This document shows positions 1 through 8,174 of a DNA stretch of 64,000 bases, piece after piece. Source of the DNA: Herminiimonas contaminans (GTDB lineage Bacteria; Pseudomonadota; Gammaproteobacteria; Burkholderiales; Burkholderiaceae_D); assembly GCF_015645465.1 (NCBI RefSeq), contig NZ_JADOEL010000016.1, positions 1 through 64,000 of the forward strand, given 5' to 3'. A program made the translations under genes and the position numbers. How positions within the stretch are numbered: position 1 is the first letter of the stretch; each line of letters opens with the position of its first letter. Under the pieces are notes generated by a model that was given only the letters and a program-made list of their open reading frames with translations, was not told the DNA's origin and did not search any database.

Positions 1-64
1 CTCGTTCTGTGACCTGTTTGACTGCTTCAATCTTGAATTCTTCTGTATATCGCTTTGCACTCAT
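1..64 (-). CDS. IS3-family transposase OrfA, N-terminal fragment (cut by window edge)
   Basis: Starting from an ATG at 64-62, the minus strand translates as MSAKRYTEEFKIEAVKQ followed by VTER, the typical N terminus of the helix-turn-helix OrfA protein of IS3-family elements. A strong ribosome binding site (GGAGG) lies just upstream at about 69-73. Only about 21 codons are inside the window. OrfA binds the element ends and, by programmed frameshifting with OrfB, makes the transposase; that part is family knowledge and cannot be seen here. Confidence 0.75.
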   Translation of the reverse strand, partial: MSAKRYTEEFKIEAVKQVTER

Positions 65-127
65 AACACCTCCGTTAACCTATAAATTTATAGGCTCAGA
101 TGTGTCTAGTAAAGCCGGGGCGATTCA
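1..127 (-). mobile_element. End of an IS3-family insertion sequence (partial)
   Basis: The first 127 bases read on the minus strand as the left end of an IS3-family element. From 127 leftwards the sequence starts TGAATCGCCCCGGCTTTACT, which begins with TG and has the GC-rich block followed by TTTACTAGACA seen at ends of this family. It is followed by a short AT-rich stretch, a ribosome binding site and an orfA start. The rest of the element lies outside the window, so the second inverted repeat and target duplication cannot be checked. The boundary at 127 is inferred from where the plus-strand DUF6680-like reading frame resumes. Confidence 0.75.
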
Positions 128-644
128 CACAATTGCAGACGGGCTCATTATCGCCGCAACATTGCTAAGCCCAGTTATTGCTGTGCAGGTAACACGTTTT
201 CTCGATGATCGAAATGAAGTTCGAGGACGTAAACTGAGCATTTTCAAAACGCTTATGGCGACTAGGGCATACAACGTGTCTTGGGCTCATGTCGAAGCAC
301 TGAATCGTATTGATCTTGAATTTGAAAAACAAAAAAGAAAAGAAAAAGAGGTCATTGATGCTTGGAAGGCGTATCACGACTTGCTTAATAACGACCAATT
401 GAGTGCAGATCAGTGGGCGACTCGGCGGGTTGATTTACTGGTGGAATTGCTTCATAAAATGGCAATCGTTCTTAAGTACGATTTTGACAAAACGCATATA
501 AAAAATTCATCATATGCTCCTCGCATACACTCAGATATTGATGCTCAACAAGCTGAGATACGCAAAAAGACAATTGAACTATTAGCGGGGCAGCGTTCAT
601 TGCCAATAGAGGTAACGAGTCTTCGAGATAACAAGAATAGTTAG
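128..644 (+). pseudogene. DUF6680-like protein, 5' end displaced by the IS insertion
   Basis: The frame from 128 encodes about 171 residues beginning TIADGLIIAATLLSPVIAV, a single hydrophobic segment followed by a charged, mostly helical domain. This resembles DUF6680 proteins, whose function I do not know. The open frame extends back to an ATG at 9, but those first 40 codons are the antisense of the IS end and its orfA, so they are not the native start. Family members normally start only a few residues before the hydrophobic stretch, so little may be lost. A chimeric protein starting inside the IS is possible, but nothing proves it is made. The gene is therefore treated as disrupted. It is somewhat AT-richer than its neighbours. 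Confidence 0.6.
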
Positions 645-696
645 ATTTTAGTTTCCATGCTCAAATGTGGACATGCGCTTCCTGAGGCAGCTTCTT

Positions 697-969
697 TTAT
701 TTGTTTCCAGCCTGAGGCTTAACCCATTCAATCAGCCAGCCGCTGGGAGCAATCCAGTCCGGCAGACGCGCATCTTTGCTGGCGATGAGGCTGGCACGCA
801 GTACGATTTTGAGTGTGTACATGTCGATGATTTCGCCCGTCGCCGGATTGCTGAGTGCGCTGACGAAGGTTTGGAATGTCTTTTGGCATTCATCGACTGA
901 CCCCATGGTCAGCAAGTCGCCGATACCGCCTTTTTGCTGACCGTTTTCCCACGCGAATAGTGCGTACAT
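697..969 (-). CDS. Small conserved hypothetical protein (90 aa)
   Basis: A 90-residue soluble protein beginning MYALFAWENGQQKGG and ending in a Trp/Pro-rich stretch (WIAPSGWLIEWVKPQ). I do not recognise a family. It has no signal peptide, membrane segment or cysteine motif. It starts 15 bases after the GNAT gene on the same strand and looks like the third gene of the Nudix-GNAT operon. The coding look is supported by its tight spacing; function is unknown. Confidence 0.6.
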   Translation of the reverse strand: MYALFAWENGQQKGGIGDLLTMGSVDECQKTFQTFVSALSNPATGEIIDMYTLKIVLRASLIASKDARLPDWIAPSGWLIEWVKPQAGNK

Positions 970-984
970 AGTGTGCTTTCTGTT

Positions 985-1536
985 TTAGCGCTGTTCACTG
1001 AATTGCGTTTGCATGATGATGGCGTCAGCGTCATGCGTTGCGATAGCAGCGAAGAAGTCTTTGAGGCGTGCGATTTCGGTGTAGCCGCTGTCCTGGTAGA
1101 TCTTGTGCGCTCCTGTCCATTCGGCACTCAGTAGCAGGATGGAGCCGCGCAGTTGCGCCAGTTCCGTGCGCAACATGTGCACGGATTGCTGGAAGAATTT
1201 TTTGCCGAGTCCGCTGCCACGGTATTCGCGTGCAACTGTCATCGATGAAATGTAGAGCTGGCTGCCGTTGGACCTATGCGTGTCTTTGATGTCATGGCCC
1301 AGTGCGAAAGCTGATTCCTGCAAGCTACCGTCGCTGTCCCATAGTTCCGAGCACAGATAGCCGGTCGCTAGGTCACTGTCATTCACCAGTACCAGGAAGC
1401 CGGCAGGGAAGTGCTGCATGCGTTCCAGCATCACACTTTTGTCTTCCTGTATGCGTTGATGGAAACCGTCGTCTTCCAGTTCCATGATGCGGTCTATGTC
1501 GTCATGCCGCGCCGCGCGTATGTTCAGCTTATGCAT
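985..1536 (-). CDS. GNAT-family N-acetyltransferase
   Basis: A 183-residue single-domain GNAT protein. The acetyl-CoA-binding segment is visible at about residues 101-114 (VAREYRGSGLGKKF, the R/Q-x-x-G-x-G/A pyrophosphate loop) after the beta strand QLYISSM. The C-terminal part (AHKIYQDSGYTEIARLKDFF) matches the usual final strand-helix region. The substrate cannot be told from sequence. Its start overlaps the upstream Nudix gene by 8 bases, so the two are probably translated together; Nudix-GNAT neighbours often act on small metabolites, but that is only suggestive. Confidence 0.8.
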   Translation of the reverse strand: MHKLNIRAARHDDIDRIMELEDDGFHQRIQEDKSVMLERMQHFPAGFLVLVNDSDLATGYLCSELWDSDGSLQESAFALGHDIKDTHRSNGSQLYISSMTVAREYRGSGLGKKFFQQSVHMLRTELAQLRGSILLLSAEWTGAHKIYQDSGYTEIARLKDFFAAIATHDADAIIMQTQFSEQR

Positions 1537-1984
1537 CTGTAGTGTCGCTGGCCTGCAGCATGGTTATCAGGCCTTCCGGCCAGACTTGCTCTGTGGTTTG
1601 CTCCAGTTCTGCGCGTGACCACCAGTGATGTGCGGTCATGCACTCGACTTCTGTATCGGTCCAGCCGCTTTTTGATAATTGCGTGTCCGTGACGCGGATA
1701 CGGAAGTAGCGCTCGTCTTCATTTACGTATTCGCCATTCGGCAGTTGCAGTATCAACTGACGTTGGGCAATCTGCGGTCCGACTTCCGTCACTTGTATTC
1801 CGGTCTCTTCCCATAGTTCCCGGATAGCTGCCGCTTCAAAGCTTTCGTCGCCTTCGACGCCACCTCCAGGCGTGGCCCAGTAACTTTGTCCGGCCAACGC
1901 GCCTTTCTTGTGTTCGAAGTAGAACAACAGGACGCGATCGTCAGGATCGGTAATCAGCAAGCGAGAGGCGGGGCGTAAACGCAC
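1529..1984 (-). CDS. Nudix hydrolase
   Basis: A 151-residue protein with a full Nudix box at residues 41-63 (G-x5-E-x7-R-E-L-x-E-E-x-G-I, seen as GVEGDESFEAAAIRELWEE followed by TGI), which binds the metal that activates hydrolysis of nucleoside-diphosphate-linked substrates. The start codon is GTG at 1984; no better in-frame ATG lies upstream and the N terminus MRLRPASRLLITDP fits the family. It is the first gene of a minus-strand group with the GNAT protein and a small unknown protein. The substrate is not predictable. Confidence 0.85.
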   Translation of the reverse strand: MRLRPASRLLITDPDDRVLLFYFEHKKGALAGQSYWATPGGGVEGDESFEAAAIRELWEETGIQVTEVGPQIAQRQLILQLPNGEYVNEDERYFRIRVTDTQLSKSGWTDTEVECMTAHHWWSRAELEQTTEQVWPEGLITMLQASDTTDA

Positions 1985-2119
1985 GGTTACACGAGTAGTC
2001 AGAAATTAAAAACGGAATGCTGAGGGGAGTGTGCAGTGGCAGATGGCTGTGCGTGCTTGCAGGCGATGCAAGTTCCCCCGGCCGGACGCATATTGTATAT
2101 GTGTCCGGCTTTGCAGGTA

Positions 2120-2791
2120 TCAGGCTTCGCTGGCCAGTTCAGCGAGGGAGGCGATCAGGTCGCTGAAACGTTGACCCTGGATCATGATGTGCTGGCGCAG
2201 CAGTTCGGCTGCGAGTTCACCTTTGCCTTCGATGATGGCGTCGACTACCGCACCATGTTCGTCGAACGAAGCGGTGACGCGATTGCGCACACGCAATTGC
2301 AGGCGGCGGTAAGGACGTAGGCGACGTTGCAGCACGCGTGCCTGTTCCTCCAGGAAGGCATTCTTGCTGCCTATATAAATCTGCCGGTGGAATTCTTCAT
2401 TCTTGTAAAAGTAGGCGTCGGAATCGGCTTCGTCCCTGGCTTCCTTGCAGGCCAGATGGGTCGCTTTCAAAACAGCGTGTTCCGCAGGGCTCATACGACG
2501 GGCGGCCAGGCGGGCGCACATGGCTTCCAGCTCCGCCATGACTTCAAACATTTCTATCAGTTGCTGCGGTCCGATCTCGGCCACGATGGCACCACGGCGC
2601 GGACGGATCACGATGATGCCCATGGAAGCCAGCTGGATCAGGGCTTCGCGTATAGGCGTGCGGGATACGCCGAATTTCTCGGCGAGCACGGTTTCGTCGA
2701 GATGCTGCCCGGGTTTGAGGGTCCCGACGGCAATCATTTCTTCGATTTGCTCACGCAAGGTTTCTGATCGCGTTTGAGTGGTGTCGGTCAT
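2120..2791 (-). CDS. mdcY: GntR-family (FCD subgroup) regulator of malonate genes, MdcY-like
   Basis: A 223-residue regulator with an N-terminal winged helix-turn-helix (LDETVLAEKFGVSRTPIREA, about residues 32-51) and a C-terminal all-helical FCD ligand domain with metal-binding histidine spacing (EEFHRQIY ... HGAVVDAI ... LRQHI). The ATG at 2791 (MTDTTQTRSE) is preferred to an in-frame GTG at 2809. It is divergent from mdcA, the arrangement described for the malonate repressor MdcY in Acinetobacter, and a 12-base palindrome lies between them at 2871-2882. It is likely to repress the mdc operon unless malonate or a derivative is bound; identity as MdcY is inferred from family and position. 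Confidence 0.8.
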   Translation of the reverse strand: MTDTTQTRSETLREQIEEMIAVGTLKPGQHLDETVLAEKFGVSRTPIREALIQLASMGIIVIRPRRGAIVAEIGPQQLIEMFEVMAELEAMCARLAARRMSPAEHAVLKATHLACKEARDEADSDAYFYKNEEFHRQIYIGSKNAFLEEQARVLQRRLRPYRRLQLRVRNRVTASFDEHGAVVDAIIEGKGELAAELLRQHIMIQGQRFSDLIASLAELASEA

Positions 2792-2870
2792 GTTTTCTGT
2801 GTATCTCACAATCTAATCTTGTAGTTTTGAGTACAATTTTACGCTTGACAATGTATGCATATCGTACGAT

Positions 2871-2882
2871 CTTGTATACAAG
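2871..2882. promoter_or_regulatory. Perfect palindrome CTTGTATACAAG, candidate MdcY operator
   Basis: The 12 bases form an exact inverted repeat with the core TTGTATACAA, as expected for GntR/FCD operators and very close to the ATTGTATACAAT site I recall for MdcY. A second, imperfect copy TTGAGTACAA is at 2827-2836. Both lie between the divergent mdcY and mdcA starts. A TTGACA at 2845-2850 may be part of the mdcA promoter, but a well-spaced -10 is not clear. Confidence 0.65.
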
Positions 2883-2982
2883 AATAAACCATAAAAACAT
2901 TTAGTTGAAAAATATCTCCATTGTAACTACGGGAGAGACATGGCATCACATCACAGGTCCGTCTTTGTTGGGAGAAACGTAA

Positions 2983-4650
2983 ATGCAAGGTAGTAAGCGC
3001 GAGTGGGATCATCGCCAGAAGAACCGCGATGCGCGACTGGCAAGAGCCGCCGGAAAACTGGGCGCCGCGCTCAGTGGCAAGCTGGTACCGGCCGAGCGCA
3101 TGGTCGAGTTGCTGCATAGCGTGATCGAATCCGGTGACCGCGTCTGCCTCGAAGGCAATAACCAGAAGCAGGCTGATTTCCTCGCAGCTGCTTTGTGCCA
3201 GCTGGATCCGGCGCAGGTACATGACCTGCACATGTTGCAGTCGGTGCTGGCCTTACCCGAACATCTGGATCTGTTCGAGAAGGGCATCGCCTCCAAGCTG
3301 GACTTCTCTTTCTCCGGACCACAAGGCGCGCAACTCGCGCGTCTGGTAGCCGCCGGGAAAATCAATATCGGCGCGATCCATACTTATCTGGAATTGTTTG
3401 GTCGTTACTTCATCGACCTGACGCCGCGTGTGGCTTTGATCGCAGCACAGGCAGCGGATCGTCACGGGAATTTATATACCGGGCCGAATACCGAAGACAC
3501 ACCTGCCATCGTCGAAGCAACTGCGTTCAAGAACGGCATCGTGATTGCACAAGTCAATGAAATCGTTGATGTGTTACCACGCGTGGACGTACCTGCGGAC
3601 TGGGTGGATTTCGTAGTGCAGGCACCGACACCGCATTACATCGAACCTTTGTTCACACGCGATCCTGCATTGATTTCTGAAGTGCAGGTTCTGATGGCGA
3701 TGATGGCGATCAAGGGCATCTATGCCGAGTACGGTGTGGAGCGCATCAATCACGGCATCGGTTTCGATACTGCAGCGATCGAACTGATCCTGCCGACCTA
3801 TGCCGAGTCGTTGGGATTGCGCGGCAAGATAGGGCGCAACTGGGCGTTGAATCCGCATCCGGCGCTGATCCCTGCAATCGAAGCGGGCTTTGTCGAATCA
3901 GTGCATTCCTTTGGTTCCGAGCTGGGCATGGAGCGTTATATCGAATCGCGTCCGGATGTGTTCTTTGTCGGACGTGACGGTTCCATGCGCAGCAATCGTG
4001 CGATGTGCCAGGTGGCCGGACACTATGCGTGCGATATGTTTATCGGTTCCACCTTGCAGATAGATTTGCAGGGTAATTCATCGACTGCGACGCTGGGACG
4101 CATCGCTGGTTTTGGTGGTGCGCCGAATATGGGTTCCGATGCGCGTGGCCGCCGTCATTCCAGCCCCGCGTGGCTGAAGGCTGGGCAGCAAGCGCAGCAA
4201 GGCAAGAAGAAAATGCCGCGCGGACAAAAGTTGGTGGTGCAAATGGTCGAGACCTTCCGCGAGCATATGCAACCGGCATTCGTCGAAGAACTCGATGCAT
4301 GGCAACTGGCCGAACAAGCCAAGCTGGATATCCCGCCGGTCATGATTTACGGCGACGATGTCACGCACATCCTGACCGAAGAAGGCATCGCCAATCTGTT
4401 GTTGTGCCGGAGCGAAGAAGAACGCGAACAAGCCATACGTGGCGTCGCTGGCTATACCGCAGTCGGCATGGCGCGTGATCGCAAGATGGTGGAAAACCTG
4501 CGCGATCGTGGCGTCATCCTGCGTGCTGAAGATATGGGCATAGACAAGCGCATGGCGACCCGTGATTTGCTCGCGGCCAAGAATATGAAAGACCTGGTAC
4601 GCGCATCCGGTGGTTTGTACGCGCCACCCAAGCGTTTCAGAAACTGGTAG
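2983..4650 (+). CDS. mdcA: Malonate decarboxylase alpha subunit (malonyl/acetyl-S-ACP transferase)
   Basis: A 555-residue protein, the expected size for MdcA, beginning MQGSKREWDHRQKNRDARLA. MdcA moves the acyl carrier protein thiol from acetate to malonate, giving malonyl-S-ACP for decarboxylation in the cytoplasm. Recognisable blocks include ALIAAQAADRHGNLYTGPN, the INHGIGFDTAAIELILP segment, and the C-terminal GMARDRKMVENLRDRGVI. A ribosome binding site (GGGAGAAA) precedes the ATG. It is first in a seven-gene operon, 8 bases ahead of mdcC, and downstream of the MdcY-type palindrome. Confidence 0.95.
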   Translation: MQGSKREWDHRQKNRDARLARAAGKLGAALSGKLVPAERMVELLHSVIESGDRVCLEGNNQKQADFLAAALCQLDPAQVHDLHMLQSVLALPEHLDLFEKGIASKLDFSFSGPQGAQLARLVAAGKINIGAIHTYLELFGRYFIDLTPRVALIAAQAADRHGNLYTGPNTEDTPAIVEATAFKNGIVIAQVNEIVDVLPRVDVPADWVDFVVQAPTPHYIEPLFTRDPALISEVQVLMAMMAIKGIYAEYGVERINHGIGFDTAAIELILPTYAESLGLRGKIGRNWALNPHPALIPAIEAGFVESVHSFGSELGMERYIESRPDVFFVGRDGSMRSNRAMCQVAGHYACDMFIGSTLQIDLQGNSSTATLGRIAGFGGAPNMGSDARGRRHSSPAWLKAGQQAQQGKKKMPRGQKLVVQMVETFREHMQPAFVEELDAWQLAEQAKLDIPPVMIYGDDVTHILTEEGIANLLLCRSEEEREQAIRGVAGYTAVGMARDRKMVENLRDRGVILRAEDMGIDKRMATRDLLAAKNMKDLVRASGGLYAPPKRFRNW

Positions 4651-4658
4651 GACTGGAT

Positions 4659-4973
4659 ATGGAAACTTTGAATTTTCGTTTTGAAAAAGGCCGCAAGCGC
4701 CTGACATCGCAAGCCAATATGGTGGGCGTTGTCAGCTCCGGCAATCTGGAAGTGTTGATCGAATCAGCGGACCTGAATGGTGGCTGTGAAGTTGAAATCA
4801 AAACGGCAGCGGTCGGTTTCGGTGCGATCTGGCAGGCGGTGATTTCCGACTTTGATGCGCGCTGGTCGCTGCAGGATGTACGCATACTGATCAACGATGC
4901 GGGCGCAACTCCGGCGGTGGTCAGCCTGCGTCTGGATCAGGCGGTGGAATCGGTAATGGGAGCGTCAGCATGA
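4659..4973 (+). CDS. mdcC: Malonate decarboxylase acyl carrier protein (delta subunit)
   Basis: A 104-residue acyl carrier protein specific to biotin-independent malonate decarboxylase. It carries a 2'-(5''-triphosphoribosyl)-3'-dephospho-CoA group on a serine; the segment VGVVSSGNLEVL contains the expected attachment serine (Ser27 in the SGN motif). The carrier is distinct from fatty-acid ACP. It sits between mdcA and mdcD, and its stop codon overlaps the mdcD start (ATGA), pointing to coupled translation. Confidence 0.93.
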   Translation: METLNFRFEKGRKRLTSQANMVGVVSSGNLEVLIESADLNGGCEVEIKTAAVGFGAIWQAVISDFDARWSLQDVRILINDAGATPAVVSLRLDQAVESVMGASA

Positions 4974-5869
4974 TTAGTTATCTGGAAGCGAATGCACGTC
5001 AGCGCATACACACATTGCTGGATGCAGCATCGTTTGAAGAAATCCTGCCGCCCAGCTTGCACATCGTCAGTCCGCATCTGGCGCAGCTGGATACACCGGC
5101 CTCATTTGATGACGGCATCGTTATCGGTCGCGGTACTTTGCAGGGACGTAAAGTATTGGCCGCAGCGCAGGAAGGCGGCTTCATGGGCGGCGCAGTGGGC
5201 GAGGTGCATGGTGCAAAACTGGTGGGCTTGCTGAAGCGTGCTGTGGCTGAAGGTGTGGATGGCGTGATCCTGTTGCTGGAAACCGGTGGCGTACGTTTGC
5301 ATGAAGCGAATGCCGGTCTGATTGCTGTCTCTGAAGTCATGCGTGCCGTACTGGATACGCGCGCCGCGAATATTCCGGTGATCGTACTGGTCGGGGGCGC
5401 CAACGGTTGTTTCGGCGGCATGGGCATTGTTGCTTGCTGTGCGAATGACATCCTGATGTCGGAAGAGGGCAGGCTGGCGATGTCGGGGCCGGAAGTGATA
5501 GAAACCACACACGGTGTTGAAGAGTTTGATTCACGTGATCGTGCTTTGGTATGGCGCACTACCGGCGGCAAGCATAGATATTTGCTGGGTGATTGCAGCG
5601 CGGTTTTGCCGGACGATATCGGCGCTTTCCGCCAGGCCGCATTGGATACCTTGCTGCGTTATCAAAAAACGTCGGCAGAATTAACTTTGGAAGACCTTGA
5701 AGCTGAACACAGTTTGCTGACTCATCGCTTGCAAGACTTTGGCAATTTCTCTGAGCCTATGGATATCTGGTCGCGCCTGGGGGTGACTGAGCCTGAGATC
5801 CTGCCCATGCTGGAAGCACCAGCCTTCATGCAGAAAGTTGCGGGCAAGCGCGCGGGAGAACAGCAATGA
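4970..5869 (+). CDS. mdcD: Malonate decarboxylase beta subunit
   Basis: A 299-residue member of the crotonase-like carboxyltransferase fold that pairs with MdcE to decarboxylate malonyl-S-ACP to acetyl-S-ACP and CO2. Typical blocks are visible: GGFMGGAVGEVHGAKL, GVILLLETGGVRLHEANAGL, and the oxyanion-forming segment VGGANGCFGGMGIVA. It overlaps mdcC by 4 bases and mdcE by 4 bases, as expected for a heteromeric enzyme made from one transcript. Confidence 0.94.
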   Translation: MISYLEANARQRIHTLLDAASFEEILPPSLHIVSPHLAQLDTPASFDDGIVIGRGTLQGRKVLAAAQEGGFMGGAVGEVHGAKLVGLLKRAVAEGVDGVILLLETGGVRLHEANAGLIAVSEVMRAVLDTRAANIPVIVLVGGANGCFGGMGIVACCANDILMSEEGRLAMSGPEVIETTHGVEEFDSRDRALVWRTTGGKHRYLLGDCSAVLPDDIGAFRQAALDTLLRYQKTSAELTLEDLEAEHSLLTHRLQDFGNFSEPMDIWSRLGVTEPEILPMLEAPAFMQKVAGKRAGEQQ

Positions 5870-6582
5870 AATGGCAGACACTCGCATCACAACTCTTCCC
5901 GCAAGGGCATGACATCGTTGAGCGCGATTACTTCTTGCGCGGTACTGCCAAGGTAGGCGAACAGACTGTTGCTGTTATCGGTACGACCGGACATACACCT
6001 ATCGGTGTTGAGATTGCTTTGGCTCAGGCGAATGCCATTCTCGACACCATGCGCAATTTCCCAGGACGGCCATTGGTGATCTTGGTGGATACCCAGGGCC
6101 AGCGCCTGCGTTATCGCGATGAGATGCTGGGCATCAATCGTTATATGGCGCATTTGGGCAAGTGTATAGACGTTGCACGCAGACGTGGCCACAAAGTAAT
6201 AGGCCTGGTGTATGACCAGGCGCTGTCGGGTGGTTTCATCACCAGCGGCTTGATGGCGGATGCGTGCTATGCGCTGCCGGAAGCAGAGATACGCGTGATG
6301 GGACTGGCGGCGATGGCGCGTATTACCAAGGTGCCGCTGGAACGCCTGACCGAGCTGGCAGTAGCCAATCCGGTGTTTGCGCCGGGCGCAGAGAATTACC
6401 TGAACATGGGTGGGGTGGAAGCGATCTGGCAAGGTGATCTGGAGTCTTGCCTGGTGCGGGCACTACAGCAGGCCGACAGCATCGATCATCGCAGCGCGCG
6501 CGGTCTGGAACGGGGCGGACGCAAGATGTCATTAGCAGTCACCCAGTTCGTGCTGGGAGAGCGCGATGTTTTACCGACATAA
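5866..6582 (+). CDS. mdcE: Malonate decarboxylase gamma subunit
   Basis: A 238-residue subunit forming the decarboxylase active site together with MdcD. Family blocks seen are PLVILVDTQGQRLRYRDEML, GHKVIGLVYDQALSGGFI and MGLAAMARITKVPLERL. Its start overlaps the mdcD stop (ATGA), and its last 17 bases overlap mdcG, so the entire operon seems tightly coupled. Confidence 0.94.
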   Translation: MKWQTLASQLFPQGHDIVERDYFLRGTAKVGEQTVAVIGTTGHTPIGVEIALAQANAILDTMRNFPGRPLVILVDTQGQRLRYRDEMLGINRYMAHLGKCIDVARRRGHKVIGLVYDQALSGGFITSGLMADACYALPEAEIRVMGLAAMARITKVPLERLTELAVANPVFAPGAENYLNMGGVEAIWQGDLESCLVRALQQADSIDHRSARGLERGGRKMSLAVTQFVLGERDVLPT

Positions 6583-7237
6583 CCGGATCTGGTTGAGCAG
6601 CAAAGGCTGGCAGCACGCATGTGCTGCGGTGGATGCTGTGCATCTGTCCGACTTGCAACACTGGGCAGAAAATGATTGGCCGCTGGTCGTGCGTCGCAGT
6701 GACGTCGGGCATGAAGTTGAGACCATAGCCGTGGGTTTGGCACTGCCGCCGGCGGCACACGGCGGCAAGAAGATACGGATACCCTTGTCGGTACATCCGG
6801 CTGATATTGCGCGTCATGAAGCTCCCTTGCTGTTTGCAAATGCAGCCAGCGCCTTGCCTGTTGTATGGCTGCCAGCGTTCACAGCCTTGTCGCATGAGTT
6901 GATCACTGCGCAACTGGAGTTTCGTTTGTATGGTTCACTCGCTTTGCAGGCAATGACGGGTTTACCTTACCTGACGGCGACATCTGATATCGACGTCCTG
7001 TTCTATCCGTCTACCCATGCACAATTGCAGCAAGGTTTGCACCTGCTGACGAAGTACGCGCAAAGTCTGCCACTGGATGGTGAAATCGTTTTCCCGTCCG
7101 GACATGCGGTGGCGTGGAAGGAATGGGCAGCAGCGGTCAAGAGCCCCGATAAGGTGAAAGTCATGGTGAAGAGTATGCGTACCGTGAGTTTGCTGGATGT
7201 GTCAGCTTTGTTGTCCGGACTGGAAGAGCTATCGTGA
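6566..7237 (+). CDS. mdcG: Malonate decarboxylase holo-ACP synthase (phosphoribosyl-dephospho-CoA transferase)
   Basis: A 223-residue nucleotidyltransferase-type enzyme that transfers the phosphoribosyl-dephospho-CoA prosthetic group to the MdcC serine. The segment YGSLALQAMTGLPYLTATSD followed by IDVLFYP contains the G-S ... D-x-D arrangement of nucleotidyltransferases, with the D-I-D pair at about residues 139-141. The ATG at 6566 has a GGGAGAG site just upstream and lies inside the end of mdcE. Its stop overlaps the GTG start of mdcB. Confidence 0.9.
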   Translation: MFYRHNRIWLSSKGWQHACAAVDAVHLSDLQHWAENDWPLVVRRSDVGHEVETIAVGLALPPAAHGGKKIRIPLSVHPADIARHEAPLLFANAASALPVVWLPAFTALSHELITAQLEFRLYGSLALQAMTGLPYLTATSDIDVLFYPSTHAQLQQGLHLLTKYAQSLPLDGEIVFPSGHAVAWKEWAAAVKSPDKVKVMVKSMRTVSLLDVSALLSGLEELS

Positions 7238-8145
7238 AACGTTCAGCTTTACCAAGATCAAGTGTCTACGGCTCTGCCACGCAAATAGTCGAGTCCGTCA
7301 GCCCGTCGCTGCGCAATTTTTGCTGGCAGACGGCGATATGCGCGATACGCAGCCTGCATGCAGAACTGGTGCTGTATCCAAAACCGGGTCTGGTTTCGAC
7401 TATAGACAATGGCAGCCATAGTGATATGGATGCGGACTTATTTATGCGCAGTCTGTTTTCCTTACGACATTACTTCAGGGACATGGCGCATGCGGGTAGT
7501 GAGGCAGTGACTTTTGACGGTTTGAAAGACTTGGGCTTGCAAGCGGAGCGTCGTATGCTGGCCGCGACCGGTGGCATCAATACGCATAGAGGTGCGATCT
7601 TTTCGCTCGGCATGCTATGTGCGGCAGCAGGATACTGCCATGCGCAGGCTGTCGTGCTGACACCTGAAAATTTGCGGTATGTGATCCGGCAGCAGTGGGG
7701 CGTGGCCTTGCATGATCATGCTAGTCCCTCGGTCGCCAAACTCTCCAATGGCATACGGGTGACTCACTTGTATGCAGTCAGTGGTGCACGCAGCGAGGGT
7801 GCGCAAGCCTTTCCTGCTGTCTTTGAAATCGGCTTGCCGCAATTGCTGCAATCATTGCGGCGGGGACGTGATGCATCGGATGCGCAAGTCGACGCCTTGT
7901 TCGCACTGATGGCGCAAATGACGGATACCAATATTTATCATCGCGGCGGCAGAGCGGGGGCCGCACTGGTTCGCCTGGCTGCACAGGACTTCATGCAATT
8001 GGGGGGCACTGGGCATCCGGACTGGCGCAGCACGGCACTGGCCTGTCATCGCTTATTCGTCGACCGGAATCTGTCACCCGGTGGCGCAGCGGATATGCTG
8101 GCTGCGAGCTGGCTGGTGTATCAACTCACGGATACGGTTGTATAG
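7234..8145 (+). CDS. mdcB: Triphosphoribosyl-dephospho-CoA synthase
   Basis: A 303-residue CitG/MdcB-family protein that makes the prosthetic-group precursor from ATP and dephospho-CoA. The family block ELVLYPKPGLVSTIDNGSHS followed by DMDADLFMRS is clear, as are RRMLAATGGINTHRGAIFSL and TNIYHRGG. The start is GTG in a GTGA overlap with the mdcG stop and a GGAAGAG site just upstream. With MdcG it forms the maturation module of the enzyme. Confidence 0.92.
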   Translation: MKRSALPRSSVYGSATQIVESVSPSLRNFCWQTAICAIRSLHAELVLYPKPGLVSTIDNGSHSDMDADLFMRSLFSLRHYFRDMAHAGSEAVTFDGLKDLGLQAERRMLAATGGINTHRGAIFSLGMLCAAAGYCHAQAVVLTPENLRYVIRQQWGVALHDHASPSVAKLSNGIRVTHLYAVSGARSEGAQAFPAVFEIGLPQLLQSLRRGRDASDAQVDALFALMAQMTDTNIYHRGGRAGAALVRLAAQDFMQLGGTGHPDWRSTALACHRLFVDRNLSPGGAADMLAASWLVYQLTDTVV

Positions 8146-8174
8146 CGATAGCCGGGTTTGTATACTGGGTTCCC

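Noticed and set aside
667-900. 77-codon plus-strand frame opposite the small unknown protein
   Set aside because: Overlaps the better-placed minus-strand gene that fits the Nudix-GNAT operon.
2036-2767. Several plus-strand frames opposite the MdcY regulator
   Set aside because: All are shadows of the minus-strand gene; none has a plausible start.
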